Assembly (NCBI GenBank): GCA_021234155.1
Contig: JAJEKV010000036.1
Span: forward strand, 442,777-506,776
Length of the DNA stretch: 64,000 nucleotides
Reading direction: 5' to 3'
Source: Isoetes taiwanensis
Taxonomy: Eukaryota > Streptophyta > Lycopodiopsida > Isoetales > Isoetaceae
Shown here: one piece after another, positions 11,701 to 22,685 of the stretch
Layout: each line of letters starts with the position of its first letter
How positions within the stretch are numbered: position 1 is the stretch's first letter
Notes under the pieces: generated by a model
Database searches by the model: none
Told to the model about the DNA's origin: nothing
What the model saw: only the letters and a program-made list of their open reading frames with translations
Made by a program: the position numbers and the translations under genes

Positions 11701-13070
11701 ATTCTATAGAATACAAGCTTGATAATTTTCAGAAATACAATTCTCCAGCCTAAGGTTGCTTTGATATAAATGACAGCATGGGTCCTTTAGAGCAAGATTT
11801 CTATACGCACAGGAACAGCCTAAGCATGGCATTTTTCAAAGGATTAAGGCTAGATTTATCCAACATCAATGCATTATGATCAAAGTACAAGCGATGAACT
11901 GAAGATTATCCATTGTAAAGAGGCCAGAATATACACAAGATGAGTATGCAAATAAATTGGTATCAAATTTACAAATCCTCCAGTGTCTACACTGTTATCT
12001 TGGGTACCAATACAGTGTGATCTCCAAAGCCCAGCTTTCCAATTAGATGTCAACGTCTGTGGATTCCCTTTTGTGCTTGGAAAAATGGATGAGTTAATGC
12101 TTATAATGCAGTAAGGCGCTTGGCAGGGTTCCAGGAGAGCAAATCATGTATCAGATATATAGTTTGTTTGCTTGCTCTTAAGCTGCGTCAAAGTCCAGTG
12201 GTTTTTCTTCTTAGGAGTAGATAAGCCATGATGTTTGGCAAGCTCCAAAGTATAAATACTTTTGATTTTCGGGCTTTAGATTCTAGGGGAAATACCCATT
12301 CTGGTGGATGTGCGTCAACCCTTCCAGAAGTTGCATAGCCATGTTGTGTATTGTATCTTCAGAAAGTGACTTCCATTGTCCGTTTATGATAGGCTGAAGA
12401 TGATATCATCAACCCATTGCCTCTCACTTATTCCAAAGCTACAAAATTAGAAAGTCTACCGCCTCAGTTTGGAGCATATACTGTCAAAATTCAGACCATG
12501 GAACGAAGGACGATTGTGCAGATAGATTAATCACGGAAGATTTGAGTTCTGAGTTTTGCTAAAAAAAAGCTTCTCACATTTTGTGTACAAATGACGTCTT
12601 TCTATAATAAAATTTGTGTCCAAGTATGAGCTAACTTCTATTGGTATTTGGGCGAAGATGATAAATGCCCTACTTGTTTGCTTAAGCTTTTCATTATGGT
12701 ATGATGTTGCAGGTGGATTGGTTGAATAAGTCTGTTGTAGAGCTCTCTTGCTGTATCTTAGCAAAGCAACACGCGTTGATACTGATTTGACACTAATCCT
12801 TGATGTTTATTGATCATAATTCTTTTGCAGAGAATTATGGCTCTACTAGGCGTTGATTCTACTAATGATAGCATTCCCCTTGGCAGAGAGGGTGATGAGA
12901 TGGGCATGCACTAGGATTATTTTGATGGAGATGGTAGTTATACTGCTTAAACACGTTGAAACAGTTTGAACCATATTTTTTATATTATTTTGTATGATGC
13001 AATCAATTTTTTAGTATATTCCTTCTCTTTGGAGTTACTCATTCTCCTTTTTTTTTTAATTGAATTTATT
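8791..13070 (+). other. Possible second, intron-containing gene of the CACTA element (unresolved)
   Basis: The stretch has gene-like texture without a long frame. Short open stretches are bounded by plausible splice sites, for example one around 10970-11058 reading KIRQEECAKRKNDVSRLW before a GT, and a last-exon-like piece starting after TTTTGCAG at 12830. That piece gives MALLGVDSTNDSIPLGREGD and stops at 12914. A 134-residue frame at 8942-9346 has no recognisable domain. A TNPA-like regulatory gene would be expected at this place, but I cannot join the exons with confidence. Small repeats: a TTCTA pentamer run at 10141-10164 and a 24-bp tandem pair at about 10490-10540. Confidence 0.3.
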
Positions 13071-13074
13071 TGCA

Positions 13075-13374
13075 ATTGACACCCGTCGCAACGAACAATA
13101 GTAATTTAAAAAACGCTTATGACGCGTGACAAATGCAATTACACGCAGTATTGAAAATTAATTTGTGACGCGCGACAACTACGATTAATTTTTGTTACAC
13201 GTCGCAAATATTGTATTAGTAACACGTTACAAAATAATATGTTATAACGTGTTACAAGTGGTTTTTCGTTAGTAACGCGTCACAAATCACTTTTTGTGAC
13301 GCAAATAAAAAAATACTTATTAATGTATTTTCCGTTACAAAAAACGTTACAAACTATATTGTATTCTATTAGTG
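13075..13374 (-). repeat. CACTA 3' terminus with subterminal repeats
   Basis: Read on the minus strand, the end starts CACTAATAG and after 16 bases reaches TTTGTAACG, the same spacing as the 5' end. About ten further variants (GTGACGCGTGACAA, TTGTTACACGTCGCAA, AACGTGTTACAAG and others) extend inward to about 13075. AGG follows at 13375-13377 and matches the left flank. Confidence 0.75.
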
Positions 13375-16300
13375 AGGGATGAACGGCCATGATTAATGCC
13401 TCAGTGGTGGAATCCAGGGAATCGAATCTTAGCAACATAAATCATATCTTCTTTTTTAAAATGAGAAGGCTTTGGAATTTGTGCTGGGAACGCCGCTGTG
13501 CAGACGCATGCGGCGTTCCCTTCCCGCATGCGGCGTTCCCTTCCCGCATGCGGACGCAAGTTGCCACTTTTGAATGCGAATTTCAAATGGCCGCCTCCTC
13601 CACCAATTTTTCCTCATCCATCTACCAATTTTTCCTCATCCAGCTCGGCGCCTCAGAGTTGCGTGCTTGAGCTTGAGTTGCGGCTGATTTGGAATCAAGG
13701 GCTATGGTTCTCTCAACTCCATTGTCTTGCTCCAAGGTTTTGACGGTGCCTTCTTGGCGGTCTGTGTCCAAATGTGAAATCGTTTGTTTATGTCAGATTT
13801 GCTTCTTCTTTGCTCAAGGGAAATGAGAGCTGTGGGCATTCTTCCTACAAGATGTGGGAAGGGATGTAATGTGTCATTTGAAGAGTATTATCTTGGGCCA
13901 TCTCGATATCCGACTGCCCCTCCATGTCTGTAGGTTTAACTATTTTTCTTTTCTTCTTTTTTTCCTTCTTTTGTGTCATTTTGTGTGCATAATACTGTTC
14001 ATTTCTTTGTCTTAAGAAAACAGGTTCCCAATATAAATGACATGGATGGATGAATCCCAACGGTAGCCTTCGGTTTGATAAACGACACAGAGCCCATGAT
14101 TTTTACAATCCTAGGTATCCTTCTAGATTCAATCAGATTAGCTATAGTGATGGATGCCATGTTTAAATCTGTCGTTTAACCCCTGTTATTGCTGCAGCTC
14201 ATGCCCATTGCATCAAAAACGAAATCTGGATCCAGTCCAGGGATGTTCTTCATAGCTTTTGCATAAATGGCAGCGACGAGGTGGCATCTTTTCTTTGTTA
14301 ACAGGTCTTGCCAAGTAGATGGATCTCCTTTGTTTCCCCTATTGGGTCTCTATTTCCAGGTTCTCTATTTCTTCTGAAGCTTTAGAGCAATTCAGGACTG
14401 TGTCACTTCCTTTGGGTGGTTTGGCTGCTCCATTGTAATGCGAAAGAAGTGAAAGAATTGAACATTATTATGTGAAAAAAGTAAAAGAATTGAGCATGGA
14501 AAAGAGCAATGGACTATGCTGCCAATGTTGTGCTTGCCTTCATTCCCCTTTTTGTCTGCATGGAATATCATCTTCAGGTATTTTATCTTTCAACCTATTT
14601 GAATGTATCTGTTAGCAATCTGTTGTGCGTTTCAAAATTTGTTAACAAGGATATGCAAGTTTATGCTAAATGATTGCTTACTTTAACTATCCTCATTGTC
14701 ATTGCGGGAGATATAACTTAACATAAAGGCCCTGCCTTTGGATTCTTTGTGATAATGGAGTCTAGAAGATCTCAAATGCATTGTGCAACTGTCCAGGATT
14801 TAAATGCATCAAAGACATCGTACTTTGTACTGCAAATTTATGTTTGTTTTAATCTTGCATCATTTGCATAGACCAAACATGAGAATTGGAAATGCTAATG
14901 CTAGACCCTTGCATTTTATCTGAGCACTAGGACTTGAATTTGGTTGTTCATACTCCCTATTATCATATAGATCTGTTGTATCTCCCTGTATATGCTTATA
15001 TTTTTAATATCCAGATTCTGGTCTGAATTTGCATCTGATCCTGCTACCTTATCTTCTTTATTAAAATAAGGTGGGATTGGTTATGCCTGGAATGCTGCGT
15101 TCCCTTCCTGCTTGCAGCTCCTCATGCCTGGCACAGGTTGCGGGGCATTTAATGCCAATTTGTGCACCATCTACTATTCTCAAAGTATTGTTCTAAAACA
15201 AATGTGGGGTGTAAGAAATTGGACATGTAACAGATATTGATCTTCTTAGAAGATTGTTAAAACCGTTAGAATGAACTCAATGCCTTTTTTCTATACGCTT
15301 TGCATAGTAGTTAAATGTTGTTTTCACAGGGCATTGCTTTTTATTGCCCAAGCTTTTAAAGGTCATCATGCAGTGGTATCTAACAACTTCTTCTCTAACA
15401 GCTTTCTCAAATGAAAGGATGGATGCAAGAGCATGGCACTAAGGATCCTAAGGATTTCTTAGTACTGTTGATACTTCATTCTGAGTACTATTTATATGTT
15501 GTTGGAGCATAAGCTATCGCCACATGGGAGGCTAGGCGGCAAAAGAAAAAGACCTGCAGAAGAAAAGAGGTAACGAGTCTTCTCCCGGTGCTTTTGAGCA
15601 TTTTTATTTGTAGTTTGTAATCTCAAGCATGTTGTATTGCTTTGCTTATCATATCTTGGGTAAAGTCATTTTCTACTCGGCACATATCATTCTAGATGCA
15701 TTTAATCTCTTTCTATGAAGTCCCTTCTTTTTTGAAACATATTAGTTTGCAACAATTTCTCATTTTCTCGGTTTTGTTAAATAGATCGAGCATGTTATTC
15801 ACGTGAAGCAATGTAAATTCTACCCATGCATGTTCATGTCTCGAATATATGTTTTGCTACGGTGCTTAAAAAATGAGATTAACCTCTATTTCGCATTTCC
15901 ATTTGAAGACTTGGGGTGCTTTGTCTTGATTGGCATAGGCTTTTCTTATTAAGTTTGTTACTCGAGAGCACATCGTAATTACCATATTTTACGCTCTAGA
16001 GCATGCCATCTTACCTTTGGATAATTGACCTTCATCCGTCTTTGATGCACATTCGCTTCGGGGAAGCAATTTTTTTTTAGCAAAATCGTTTTATGTTATT
16101 GATGTATATGCCTAAGGGCAAAATCAATATTATTATTGATCCATTACGGCTCTTCTATTCCACTTCAAGAATATGCAACCGAGTTCAAGTATGAGAAGCA
16201 AAGCATGTGAATCCAGCGATTTTTTTTAGGTCTAAAAACATTTTTACGTTTTTTTTAGAGTGGAGCATCTGCATTGTAAAGTCAATATAGAGGTAAGATA

Positions 16301-18900
16301 TCTTTGGCATATGATTGATTTTCTATGTACTCTAACCCAACATTCTTTTCACATCCTTTGGTGTTCATCCGAGTCGAAATCATCTTTGGAAGGTATATCG
16401 GAAAATTGCATCATGTAGAATGGTGCGTACCTATGTATTGTAACTTTGGTTAGATCTCTTTGTGTCTTTGTTAGGCTCTTTCCCATCTTTGCACTTTAAT
16501 CGTAAATAGATTTTTCATCTTTGATAAAAGATACATCATCTTCTTTATGTTAAAACATCGAAGATTCGCAATCTGAATGCAAGCTTAAAGTTTGGTGCTA
16601 TTAAGCATGTCTTCCTAAGCATGCTACAACATAGTTAGTTATTTAGTTAGTTCAATAGTTTTAACATCATTTACATTGTTGCTTCATCTTCTAATGGATG
16701 TACTGTTCATACTTGCATGTAACTCCTTTTGATGGTTGCTGAAAGACAAATTTTCTAATATACTTTTCATCTTTTCTCTTTCCCGCAATTGAAGACATAA
16801 AGTACTCTAAAGGCCTATAGGCCTAAATCTATCTGCACTTTTCCTAAAGAGATATGACAATATCTTTATTTTACCAAGCACACAACGTTGAATTATATGG
16901 ATTCTGAGTTCGATCTAAAAGTAATATTTGTTTCTCGATCCCTAGGTAAGTCCATCATATAGTAATATGTATATCTTTTGACATCCATTTCAAACCAGCT
17001 TGGAACATGTGAGCATGAAGGACCAGCTTGGAACATTTGCGCATTGAGAACCTTCAAGCAATAGGAAAAGGTGCGAGGCCTCTAACAATGTTTAAGGTCG
17101 TGGACCGGTCAATATATATGTGTCAAGGGATATGGCGGTTGCAATTTCAAGAAAAGCTGGCAATTTTCATTAGTGTTGACAATGATGATCCAATGATCCC
17201 TTTGCCAAGGAACTCAACATCTCTTTACGGTGATAACTAACTTGGCAAAATTTGGATTTACTTATTTCTAGGTTGCCGGCAGAGGGCCATCATGAGTTCT
17301 TTGAAGAATTATCCAAACCTTATGATTTGATTTGCAGGCAAGTGTCTTTTTCCAGTCTATTAGTGCTTTTCCAAACCACTTTTATGTAGTTGCAGATCAT
17401 GGAAACAGACTAAGCTAGAAGCAATGTATGGAAGTTCTAGATTTTGGCCTTATGTTTTTATGATTTGCTTTGGTTGTATGCAAAGCCTATGTACTTGGAA
17501 GTGTATTTGTTGGTAACGCATTGGAAGTTTGTTCTCCGTTCCCTAATTAGATTGTTCTTATTCATCTCTTAGTTCGCCCTATCAACTCTCTCTGTGGACA
17601 TTTGTTGTGCTCACATTACCATGGCTATTGTGTTGTTGGCGTTGGTGTATGTTGTTTATTCTAATAAATCTTTCCATGGGCGCGAGACATTATTGGGGAT
17701 AATGGTCTTCTATTGGTAGCAAGATGAGAAGAATTCTAATTGAGGAACATGTTGATGATCAGGCCTTTGTGTCTCATTAGCCTCACAGTATTTGCATAGA
17801 GTTGTGTAAATCTCCAAAAGTTACATATTTATGTTTCAGACATTGAAAATGCGGCTCCAGAAAGTGTAGGAGAACATTGGAAGAACCTACTCAATTTAAA
17901 TCTTTTTTGCCCAGCACACAAGTGGGTTCTACTGTGATTTAGATGTTCTTCGGTATGGAATAGCATAAAAACTTACATAGGTAATGTGGCAAATCTTGAT
18001 ATCAATACATTAGGATGTATTTGCCTGTAGATACTACATGTTGTAGAGATGGAAGTAGTTTAACTGAAGTCATATTTAGATAGGTTATTGACTGTACCTT
18101 CTGAATTTGAATGGTGAAATTATATAGATTTTGCGAACATAGATGTATAAGTGTAGTTTGGGTGAGGAAGGCATATGATATAGTTGTTCTAGGTTGTGTG
18201 GCATAGGTGTGAATATAAGAAATATAGTTATTCAACAAATATTGATTATGAGCATTTGTTTACTAATTTCATAGCAACATGAACAGGTTCAAATAATAAC
18301 AAAAACACCCATGTATCTTATTTTGGAAAATCTCATTCTCAAATAACCTTTTGCGAACAGACAACCCATTGCCACCTTAAAAAAAGATTCACCTTCAAAT
18401 GAATTTCCAACATAAATAGTTTAGCATAAACATGTTTGTAAAATTTTAACAACTAATTCCTTAAGCATAATCCATGCATAGCTAACTCCTCTCGAAACGG
18501 GATCCATTGACATTTGCATTGCGAAATCAAGATTAAAAATGGCTATTTGCAGTCAAAAAAATTTGAAAACTGCATAAAGGATTAGTTGCTATTAAATTAT
18601 ATGGTAGCATGATATCTTAAATGAGTGATATCAGTGGAAGTACGTTCCTCTTTAAGTAGAAGTGGTTTGTAAGACAATCATCCCAAAATTGTAGGCATCA
18701 ATGCAAAACGTAAGCTTCATCCAAGAAATAAAATTTTTATTGTAACAACAGATAGAAGTCTTGCTACACAAAATTAAAAAGGGCGGAAATGGAAGATAGA
18801 ACACAATGATAAACTATTATGTTTAACTGGCACAATCTGGCATAGACTCTGCAATATCAGGACCTATCTATCCATTACATCTATCCATTCTGCACATTCA
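13375..18900. other. Non-coding stretch, possible body of a Helitron
   Basis: No gene is supported. A 20-bp tandem repeat (GCATGCGGCGTTCCCTTCCC, two full copies and a partial third) lies at 13506-13553. A 70-residue frame at 17028-17240 (LRIENLQAIGKGARPLT ...) and an exon-like GHHEFFEELSKPYDLICRQ around 17290-17340 may be pieces of a captured host gene; I do not recognise them. Because a Helitron-type 3' end closes the stretch at 18937, some or all of it may be the element's body with captured exons. Its 5' end is not identified. Confidence 0.4.
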
Positions 18901-18908
18901 TGGCAAAT

Positions 18909-18937
18909 GCCCGGCATCGCCGGGCATACGTTTCTAG
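18909..18937 (+). mobile_element. Helitron 3' terminus (hairpin plus CTAG)
   Basis: GCCCGGC-ATC-GCCGGGC (18909-18925) forms a 7-bp GC hairpin, followed after eight bases by CTAG (18934-18937) and then a T. This is the canonical Helitron 3' end: a short GC hairpin 8-12 bases before CTRR, inserted between A and T. The element would lie to the left. A second terminus of the same family, on the opposite strand, is at 25276-25303 and shares the hairpin layout and the CGTT.CTAGT tail. The 5' TC end was not located. Confidence 0.65.
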
Positions 18938-19400
18938 TACGAGTTGATAAAGAGTCCTATAAGGGTCTTACAATTGATACATGTTCTTAAAATGATACGT
19001 GATCCAAGCAAAATCCTAGCTGCCAGGCAAGTGAGTTATGAGGGTTGGAAAAAAGGAAATGTTTGAGGCAAGCATTGGCCGTCCGCGTTAAATTTATTGT
19101 AATAGATTGAATTGGCTTAAGATGATTTGGGCTGTATGAACTAGAACAAAATGTTACAAAGATGCAGAATGTACACAAAAATGTCAGAGCGACAAGAATT
19201 CTAAAATAAAGTAGTTGTCATGTGGCAAGGATAATGCAAAAATGACAAACATTAACGACAAAAATTGACAAAAACAAGGCATATCTTCAATAAACGAAAT
19301 GAGATGGATAAGGAGATGGTGAAGTGTAAAATATATGTTAAAATATGCCAAAGTAGATTTGCTGTTGGGCATAGAAAAAGTTGCAAAGCATAAGAGACAA

Positions 19401-21734
19401 TTAAGGGCCAAAGGACTCCACCAGAAGGACAGTAATGGGGGTGCGGACGTGGTGCTTTCCATCGCTCCAAGTTAAGGACAGTGTACTCCGAGGCAGGGCC
19501 AGTTCAGACGAATTCTGTCGGAGGAGGCTGGCCTGGACGACAAAACGCTTCCTTTCGTTCGCAGCAGAAAATACAAGCCTTTTCGGCCTCACTCTGATCT
19601 GCAGACCGCCGGATTTAACCACCATAGCCAAGTACGTCGAATTCGCAGGACCCACATTTGTCACAGTCCTTTTGAAGCGCATCGAAAGCTTCTGATCCGA
19701 CCCAGTTACATAAAAAACAAGAGAAAACGATGGATAATTGAAATCCTGAGCCCTCGGCCGTCTCTTCGAGCATCTAACATCTGTCGATTGGGCCACCAAT
19801 CGAGCCTGTCTGGTGGTATAATTCTGGCTGCACAGAAAATCAGAGTAATCCCGTTCTGTGAGATCGTAAATCAATCCAGGATCAAGGGCTTTTTGTGGGT
19901 TTACATGGCCGGATCCAAAATCGAAAGGAAGGGTGGAAGATCCTGTGGATTGATCAGAAATAATTCTGCCAGATTGATCGGTATAATCTGCAGTGGTCAT
20001 GAGAGCAGATTTAATAGCAGCAGGGCTCCAATTTGGATGGGCAGATTTGAGGAGCGCAGCGATGCCGCTGATATGAGGGCATGACATGGAGGTGCCGGAC
20101 AGAATATTGTAATCTGTTCTTCGATTATCAGAAACCAATTTGGACGGAGGGGCAGATCCGCTCCAAGCTCCAAGAATATTTGCTCCTGGGGCGATCAAAT
20201 CCGGTTTCAAAACATCCAGCGACACAGGGCCCGGCCCTCTGGACGAAAACGCTGCAACCTGTGGCGCCGGTTTTACCCCCAATTTTGTGCCCAAAAATTG
20301 CAGCCCTGCTTTGGGATTCGCTGTTGCATTTATGTATTTCTTAATCTCAATCCCTGCTGCATTGCTTACGCTCGCCGCAGGTATTAGATATGAATTTGCA
20401 GGAAGAATCCCATGTCCTAGATACGCAGGCATAATCAGAATCATGCCCAATCCGCCTGCATCATGCACTGCCATACTTTTTTCTGCATCGGAGATGGAAC
20501 CCATTTGACAGAGTACAATTTTTCCGCGCACTAGATCAGGATTCAAAAATCCGGGCAAGCAGCGGGATGATTTATCAGGAATGGGCGAAGAAGATGGATC
20601 GAGGAGGGGGAATTTTTGGCGATTGGTCCATGATCCTGTAAAAAATGAAGCAGCGGGGAAGATTTGGCCGGAACCCAGAGAAATTTTGGCAGGGAAGGAT
20701 CGATCCATGGTGCTAGCTCCGACAGTAGCGATCCAAGGAGCATCGTTTCCGACGCTGAGAAGGGAGGGGCCATCGTTGCCGGCAGAGGCAGAAAAAAAAA
20801 CACCTCGTTTCATAGCTGCAAATGCAACGATGGCGATAAGGTCGTCGTAATACGGCGAAACAGAGCCTCCAAGGGACAGAGAAATCGCATCTACGCCATC
20901 GCCAAGAGCTTGATCCACCGCTGCAAGCACATCCGAGGTAGCGCATTCTCCCCAGCAAACTTTATACACAGCGATTCGAGCCAAAGGGGCCATCCCCTGC
21001 GCTACTCCGGCGGCCAATCCAAAAAAACTCGCATTCAAAACCCTTCTACCTGCAGCGATCGACGCAGTGTGCGTTCCATGGCCCTGCGAATCCCTTGCAG
21101 ATTTAAATTCTCCAGTCCAGTTCATCCCGCCCATCAATCGCTCATACCCCCTGTAATACACCCTTGCTCCGATCAATTTTTTGTTGCAGTTTTTTGCCGA
21201 GAATTTTTCCCCTTCCTCGCATTTGCCCTTCCATTTCTTGGGCACCTCCCCCATCCCCTCGTCCCTGAAGCTCTGGCTCTCCGGCCATATCCCTGTGTCT
21301 ATCACTCCAATTATGCTGTCGCTGCCATATTTCGACTCCGGCCATATCCCCTTGGCCGGATTTAAGCCCAAAAACTGTGGGCTTCTTGTGGTGTGCAGAT
21401 TGAGGAGCTTGTCTTCGTACATTGCCATGAATCCGGCTGTTTGCCGCAGGGATTGTGCTTCTGTATCAGACAGCTGAGCAGCAAATCCGTTGAATCCGTG
21501 GTTGTATGCATGGATTATTTCCGAGGTGGGATTGAGGGAAGCGAGAGTGGATTGGTACCATGATTGGTGGGTTCCGGCGGGAATGCGGGTTGGATCCACT
21601 GCGATGATGTAGCTTTTTTGGTGCCCAGACCCAAATGCAGGCTTCATGGCCATAGCCACGATGAAGAGGAGGAGGAGGAGGAGGGGGCTCCGTTGGGGTG
21701 CCATTGCCATAGCCGGAGAAGCAGCTACGCCCAT
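19401..21734 (-). CDS. Subtilisin-like serine protease (plant SBT, S8A family)
   Basis: This encodes a 777-residue secreted protease in one uninterrupted frame, the normal length for plant subtilases. Residues 1-36 form a signal peptide (LLLLLLLF core). The I9 inhibitor propeptide follows (SYIIAVDP, about 41-115). The S8 domain has the catalytic Asp146 (GVIDTGIWPES), His219 (DSQGHGTHTAS), oxyanion Asn320 (SASAGNDGPS) and Ser549 (LSGTSMSCPH). A PA insertion spans about 380-470, and a C-terminal Fn3-like domain contains RTVTNVGPANSTY near 695. All catalytic residues are present, so an active cell-wall or apoplastic endopeptidase is expected after propeptide removal. The first Met is used; Met9 and Met11 would also leave the signal peptide usable. 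The single-exon layout and architecture resemble the SBT1 type. The physiological substrate cannot be told. Confidence 0.95.
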   Translation of the reverse strand: MGVAASPAMAMAPQRSPLLLLLLFIVAMAMKPAFGSGHQKSYIIAVDPTRIPAGTHQSWYQSTLASLNPTSEIIHAYNHGFNGFAAQLSDTEAQSLRQTAGFMAMYEDKLLNLHTTRSPQFLGLNPAKGIWPESKYGSDSIIGVIDTGIWPESQSFRDEGMGEVPKKWKGKCEEGEKFSAKNCNKKLIGARVYYRGYERLMGGMNWTGEFKSARDSQGHGTHTASIAAGRRVLNASFFGLAAGVAQGMAPLARIAVYKVCWGECATSDVLAAVDQALGDGVDAISLSLGGSVSPYYDDLIAIVAFAAMKRGVFFSASAGNDGPSLLSVGNDAPWIATVGASTMDRSFPAKISLGSGQIFPAASFFTGSWTNRQKFPLLDPSSSPIPDKSSRCLPGFLNPDLVRGKIVLCQMGSISDAEKSMAVHDAGGLGMILIMPAYLGHGILPANSYLIPAASVSNAAGIEIKKYINATANPKAGLQFLGTKLGVKPAPQVAAFSSRGPGPVSLDVLKPDLIAPGANILGAWSGSAPPSKLVSDNRRTDYNILSGTSMSCPHISGIAALLKSAHPNWSPAAIKSALMTTADYTDQSGRIISDQSTGSSTLPFDFGSGHVNPQKALDPGLIYDLTERDYSDFLCSQNYTTRQARLVAQSTDVRCSKRRPRAQDFNYPSFSLVFYVTGSDQKLSMRFKRTVTNVGPANSTYLAMVVKSGGLQIRVRPKRLVFSAANERKRFVVQASLLRQNSSELALPRSTLSLTWSDGKHHVRTPITVLLVESFGP

Positions 21735-22685
21735 CCTAACTTAATATCGAGGGCTGGTTTAATACACTAGTCGGAACGTGGGTGTGTTGTAGTACGCCAC
21801 AAGGCATGGATTAGGAGTGGGACTGCGCACAAGGACCTTTTAATGCCTCCCCTCCTCCGTAACGGCGCTCTCAAGACTTGACCACCAGTTAGGTTGTTAT
21901 CTGCTCATTCAAATCAAAAAACATACTGATTCTTACTAGTTCTAATTTTCGCCAATAAACCTGTAGATCTCTCAGTTCAGGATGCCTTACTCCTATAGAC
22001 CATTTGCACAGTGGAATTGCTTTGCAAATGGTCATTCTTGATCTAACTATGTAATTTCTCATGTCTTAGGTAATGCGCCTCCCCATTTTGCCAATCAGTC
22101 CCTGCTCTGCGTGCCCCCAAATATCTCCAGCTCGAACCACCCATTACCTCCAAGGTACAACATCAACTTGCATTAATGTGGTCTGAACAGTTTGGTGAAA
22201 GTTTTAAACGCCTTCCAGAATACAAATCCGACCGAGGTACAAAAACATGCTTTGGTCCAAAACATGGATATAAATTTACAGATGGGTATAACCAATAAAT
22301 AGGTAATTCAATTTTCCCCAAATGCAGCATAGGGTTACATACATCCAAGTTATCCTCTTAGTACAACGCCACCTCTTTAAAAAGTTAAAAAGTAGTGGCT
22401 CTGGAGTCCAAGATTTGCATCACATATCATAGTGGATGCTTGGGAATATTGCAGAGGAGGTTGTTTTTCACGCTGTTAAGTTGTCTTCATCATAAAATCA
22501 CAGAAATTCGTGTCCATTCAAGTCACAACAAGCCGTAGATAAATCTAATATCTTCTTGGATCTTGATGAATCATTGCTTTTACATATGTGATCTGGCACA
22601 AGGGATGTGCATTTCTGTAAAGAATTATCGGGGGTCCAGTAAATTGAGAATTAATAGAACATCTGTTTGCCATTCAAAAGCTTTA
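21735..22685. other. Intergenic region between subtilase and MFS gene
   Basis: No reading frame or RNA gene is visible. The side next to the subtilase should hold its promoter. The side next to the MFS gene should hold that gene's 3' untranslated region and polyadenylation signals, since both genes read on the minus strand. Confidence 0.6.

Larger units (their letters stand above)
721..13374 (+). mobile_element. CACTA (En/Spm, CMC) DNA transposon, 12.65 kb, probably defective
   Basis: The element begins CACTACAAGG at 721 and ends ATTAGTG at 13374, so both termini read CACTA inward. In each terminus a 16-base spacer separates CACTA from an identical TTTGTAACG. AGG stands immediately outside both ends (718-720 and 13375-13377), the 3-bp target duplication expected of this superfamily. 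Both ends carry dense subterminal repeats of the TTTGTAAYG / CGTKACAAA type, which in known CACTA elements bind the element-encoded regulatory protein. I could not find a long TNP2-like transposase frame. Only a 72-residue piece at 1127 could be its start, so the copy is probably non-autonomous or decayed. The interior holds fragments of other genes and elements, as is common for large plant CACTA copies. A chance pairing of ends is unlikely because termini, spacing, subterminal motif and duplication agree. Confidence 0.8.

Noticed and set aside
20664-21365. 233-residue plus-strand frame
   Set aside because: It lies antisense to the catalytic region of the subtilase, whose motifs are complete; the opposite frame is a shadow.
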